Of a stretch of DNA of 30,355 nucleotides, positions 28,595 through 30,355 are shown piece by piece; position 1 is the first letter of the stretch; every line of letters begins with the position of its first letter. Origin of the DNA: a virus. The position numbers and the translations under genes are program-made. The stretch spans positions 1 through 30,355 of IMG/VR virus record IMGVR_UViG_3300036791_000272. One strand, given 5' to 3'. Under the pieces are notes generated by a model. The model saw only the letters and a program-made list of their open reading frames with translations, was not told where the DNA came from and did not search any database.

Positions 28595-28954
28595 TTATCG
28601 GCCCTTGCCGCGCCTCAACGTATCGGACGGTTTTTCACCGAATAGCGCAAAGTAATGCTGCGCGAACTCGCCGCCGTGGAAGAGGCCGTACTTACAACGA
28701 GCCGCCTTCACGTTGATCGCGTGATCTGGATTCAACAGCTTCTCGCGGATCTTGATCAGCCGCTTCTCGCGCAGCGCGACGGTCGGCGACTTGCCCAGAC
28801 ACATGCTAAACGCCTCGTAGACGCGCCGATCATTGCTCACGTCCATCGCGTTCGCGAGATGCGCCAGTGTGATCGTTTCTCCTAAATGCGCGTCCATGTA
28901 CTGCATCGCCCGAGCACATCGGGCCACCATCATCGGGGACGGCTGCTGGTTCAT
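28595..28954 (-). CDS. Stand-alone AraC-type DNA-binding domain
   Basis: This 119-residue protein is just the double helix-turn-helix of AraC: RAMQYMDAHLGETITLAHLANAMDVSNDRRVYEAF, then KSPTVALREKRLIKIREKLLNP, and CKYGLFHGGEFAQHYFALFGEKPSD. The usual effector-binding part is absent. The ATG has GGGAGATG upstream. A 10-bp inverted repeat covers its leader and start, which suggests autoregulation. It could control late or lysogenic genes. Confidence 0.9.
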   Translation of the reverse strand: MNQQPSPMMVARCARAMQYMDAHLGETITLAHLANAMDVSNDRRVYEAFSMCLGKSPTVALREKRLIKIREKLLNPDHAINVKAARCKYGLFHGGEFAQHYFALFGEKPSDTLRRGKGR

Positions 28955-28955
28955 T

Positions 28956-29000
28956 TCTGTACATCTCCCATATGTTACGCCGGGGTAATTGATGTACAGA
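28956..29000. promoter_or_regulatory. 10-bp inverted repeat at the AraC-like gene start
   Basis: TCTGTACATC and GATGTACAGA are perfect inverted copies 25 bp apart, and the first overlaps the ribosome site. A dimeric regulator could bind both. As RNA, they could fold into a hairpin that hides the ribosome site. Confidence 0.6.
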
Positions 29001-29085
29001 CGACGGCGCAGCCATACAATGTAACCAGCCGTTATTCTTTTGGTGTAAATTCATTTATCGACGTCATGCGTCGAACGGTGGCGGC

Positions 29086-29373
29086 TTACAACAACTTATT
29101 CACAGTCGCCTCCACGGAGCCTTGAAGGGCCTCGTCGGAGATCGCGGAGCCGTCGGCCTGAACGGCGGCGTCCATGCAGACGGGCGGCTGAAGTTGTGTC
29201 GCGGTCATGTCGGGATTCTGCATACAGTTGGTTGCCCATCGCACCCGCGTGTTATGCGCGGGCGTTGCCTCCGTCTCGCCCATGATACTGTCCGCGTATT
29301 TCAACGCGCTCACTTTGACTCTGCCCCTGAAATCCAGATCCGTCATCAGGGCCGCGCTTTCTTCGTAAGTCAT
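29086..29373 (-). CDS. Conserved tail-associated hypothetical protein
   Basis: This 95-residue protein follows the fibre gene and starts after a strong GGGGAGG. The sequence TYEESAALMTDLDFRGRVKVSALKYADSIMGE, NTRVRWATNCMQNPDM, VCMDAAVQADGSAISDEALQGSVEATVNKL is known to me as a small family found beside tail fibre genes. It may be a fibre assembly or baseplate factor. Position supports this; function is not proven. Confidence 0.8.
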   Translation of the reverse strand: MTYEESAALMTDLDFRGRVKVSALKYADSIMGETEATPAHNTRVRWATNCMQNPDMTATQLQPPVCMDAAVQADGSAISDEALQGSVEATVNKLL

Positions 29374-29390
29374 GAACGGTAACCTCCCCT

Positions 29391-30355
29391 TTATAAATTC
29401 GCTTCGCGCAAACGCGCGTCGATCTCGCGCAGCGCGTTGAGCATCATCCATTGCAAGTCGCTCGTGTTGAGCGCGAGAACTTCCGTCTCTTCGCCGCGTA
29501 TGTGCGCCACGATCTTTTGCACGCAGCCAGGAATCACGTCGGCGACATCCTGCGCCACCAGCCCGACACGCTCCAGCCCTTCCGGCGTTTCCGCCTCGCC
29601 GTTGTACTCGAACACGGTCGGGTGCAACTGCAAGAGCGTGTTCAGCCCTTCGAGATAGGGCCGTATGTTGCGCTTCGTGCGTACGTCGGAAGTTACCGTC
29701 CAGTTTGCGGAGGGCTTGCCCGCCGAGTCGTTCGCGAGTTGCAGATTGTAGGATGGCCCGCTCTGCATCCCGATGCCAACGCCGCCGCCGATAGGTTGCA
29801 GGAGGATGTTATAAAGTGATCCGTTGGCGTCGTCGCGCTGCGATTGAAACCACGTATCGCCCGCCGGATAGTGGCCGATCTGCAAGCCCCATCCTCCCGG
29901 CGTGAAGTAGACGCTGGCGTGATTCTGGCCCGCCACCGGACTGGCATAGCCCGTCGTGCTGACCGTGAAGCGTGCGGTCGTGTTCGTGGTGTTAATCGCA
30001 AGATTGTTATTAACAATGCTGACGACTATGTTGCTGCTGGCCTGATTGTAGATAAAGAAATCGTTCGCGTCGTTGTTATTCACAGAGCGCCCGATCATCC
30101 AGCCGCTGGCCTGAGCGGCACTCTCAAACCTCAGATAACTTTGGCTTGGGCCATAAATGGAGACGACCCCGTTCACGGTAAGAGCGGTATTGGGGGCGAT
30201 CATGTTGACGCCGACATTACCGCCGTTCGGATTGAGGCAGAGCGCGTTGACAGCGTTCGCTTGATACGTCTGAATGTAGCCCTTAAAGACACTGGTAGCG
30301 CCGTCCAGGAAGTATCCGAGAATCATCCGATATGCAGCGTTGTTGGTCGCTTCGC
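29391..30355 (-). CDS. Tail fibre/spike C-terminus with S74 chaperone, N-terminus beyond edge
   Basis: The frame stays open to the last base, so the N-terminal part is missing. The visible 321 codons contain beta-helix-like repeats (GGNVGVNM, LTVNGVVSIYG, NTTARFTVSTTGY, GVGIGMQSGPSYNLQL) and end in a peptidase S74 intramolecular chaperone: SDVRTKRNIRPYLEGLNTLLQLHPTVFEYNG, RVGLVAQDVADVIPG, LNTSDLQWMMLNALREID. The Ser and Lys of SDVRTK are the self-cleavage pair. The chaperone trimerises the fibre and then releases itself. It is the host-range determinant. Confidence 0.93.
   Translation of the reverse strand, partial: EATNNAAYRMILGYFLDGATSVFKGYIQTYQANAVNALCLNPNGGNVGVNMIAPNTALTVNGVVSIYGPSQSYLRFESAAQASGWMIGRSVNNNDANDFFIYNQASSNIVVSIVNNNLAINTTNTTARFTVSTTGYASPVAGQNHASVYFTPGGWGLQIGHYPAGDTWFQSQRDDANGSLYNILLQPIGGGVGIGMQSGPSYNLQLANDSAGKPSANWTVTSDVRTKRNIRPYLEGLNTLLQLHPTVFEYNGEAETPEGLERVGLVAQDVADVIPGCVQKIVAHIRGEETEVLALNTSDLQWMMLNALREIDARLREANL

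Noticed and set aside
28391-28645. Plus-strand open frame in the control region
   Set aside because: No ribosome site, low-complexity Arg/Ser-rich product with no ordered pattern, and it overlaps the AraC-like gene on the other strand.

Overview
This window is most of a temperate tailed phage (siphovirus with an HK97-type head), read as a metagenomic phage contig or a prophage. Almost every gene lies on the minus strand and genes are packed with 1-19 bp overlaps. Only a small hypothetical gene plus a tyrosine integrase (20.3-21.8 kb) and one ASCH-domain gene (9.7-9.96 kb) point the other way. The integrase has a Cys-rich N-terminal extension that I associate with integrases of Acidobacteriota. 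That, the GC-rich codon use and the BACON domain on the tail tube protein point to an acidobacterial host, but this is inference.

Layout, following leftward transcription from the right end. 30355-28595: C-terminal part of a tail fibre ending in an S74 self-cleaving chaperone, a 95-residue tail-associated protein and a stand-alone AraC-type DNA-binding domain. 28594-28138: a gene-free control region with a near-consensus sigma70 promoter (TTGACG-17-TATATT) and palindromic sites. 28137-21829: early operon with a ribbon-helix-helix protein, a YqaJ-type exonuclease, a RecT-type annealing protein with a zinc-binding insertion, many small (often Cys-rich) proteins, a PD-(D/E)XK-like protein, a nucleoside-deoxyribosyltransferase-like protein and an excisionase-like HTH protein. 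21834-20320: integrase module on the plus strand, ending in a strong terminator that sits inside the opposing HTH gene. 20224-14779: a second leftward block with a replication-initiation-like protein, a VRR-NUC nuclease, small zinc-ribbon proteins, a C-H-D-triad protein and an exported protein, with two intrinsic terminators.

14392-1: packaging and virion genes. It opens with a Pro/Gly repeat protein and an HNH endonuclease. Next comes a compact, translationally coupled cassette that is the most unusual part of the window: a ParB-like protein, an ABC-ATPase fused to a GNAT acyltransferase, a PanD-like aspartate 1-decarboxylase, and a short CaiB/BaiF-type CoA-transferase, followed by the opposing ASCH-domain gene. 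Then come small terminase, three small proteins, large terminase, portal, prohead protease, major capsid protein, connector, adaptor, an Ig-like protein, gp10-like protein, tail terminator, tail tube protein, and a tail assembly chaperone cut by the left edge.

The tape measure, tail tip and lysis genes are absent. They would be expected between the chaperone (left edge) and the fibre (right edge), so the window looks like a circular phage genome opened inside the tail module. The ParB/ABC-GNAT/PanD/CoA-transferase cassette looks like a small acyl-transfer pathway. DNA base modification is my leading hypothesis, and I do not know of a characterised example of this exact combination.
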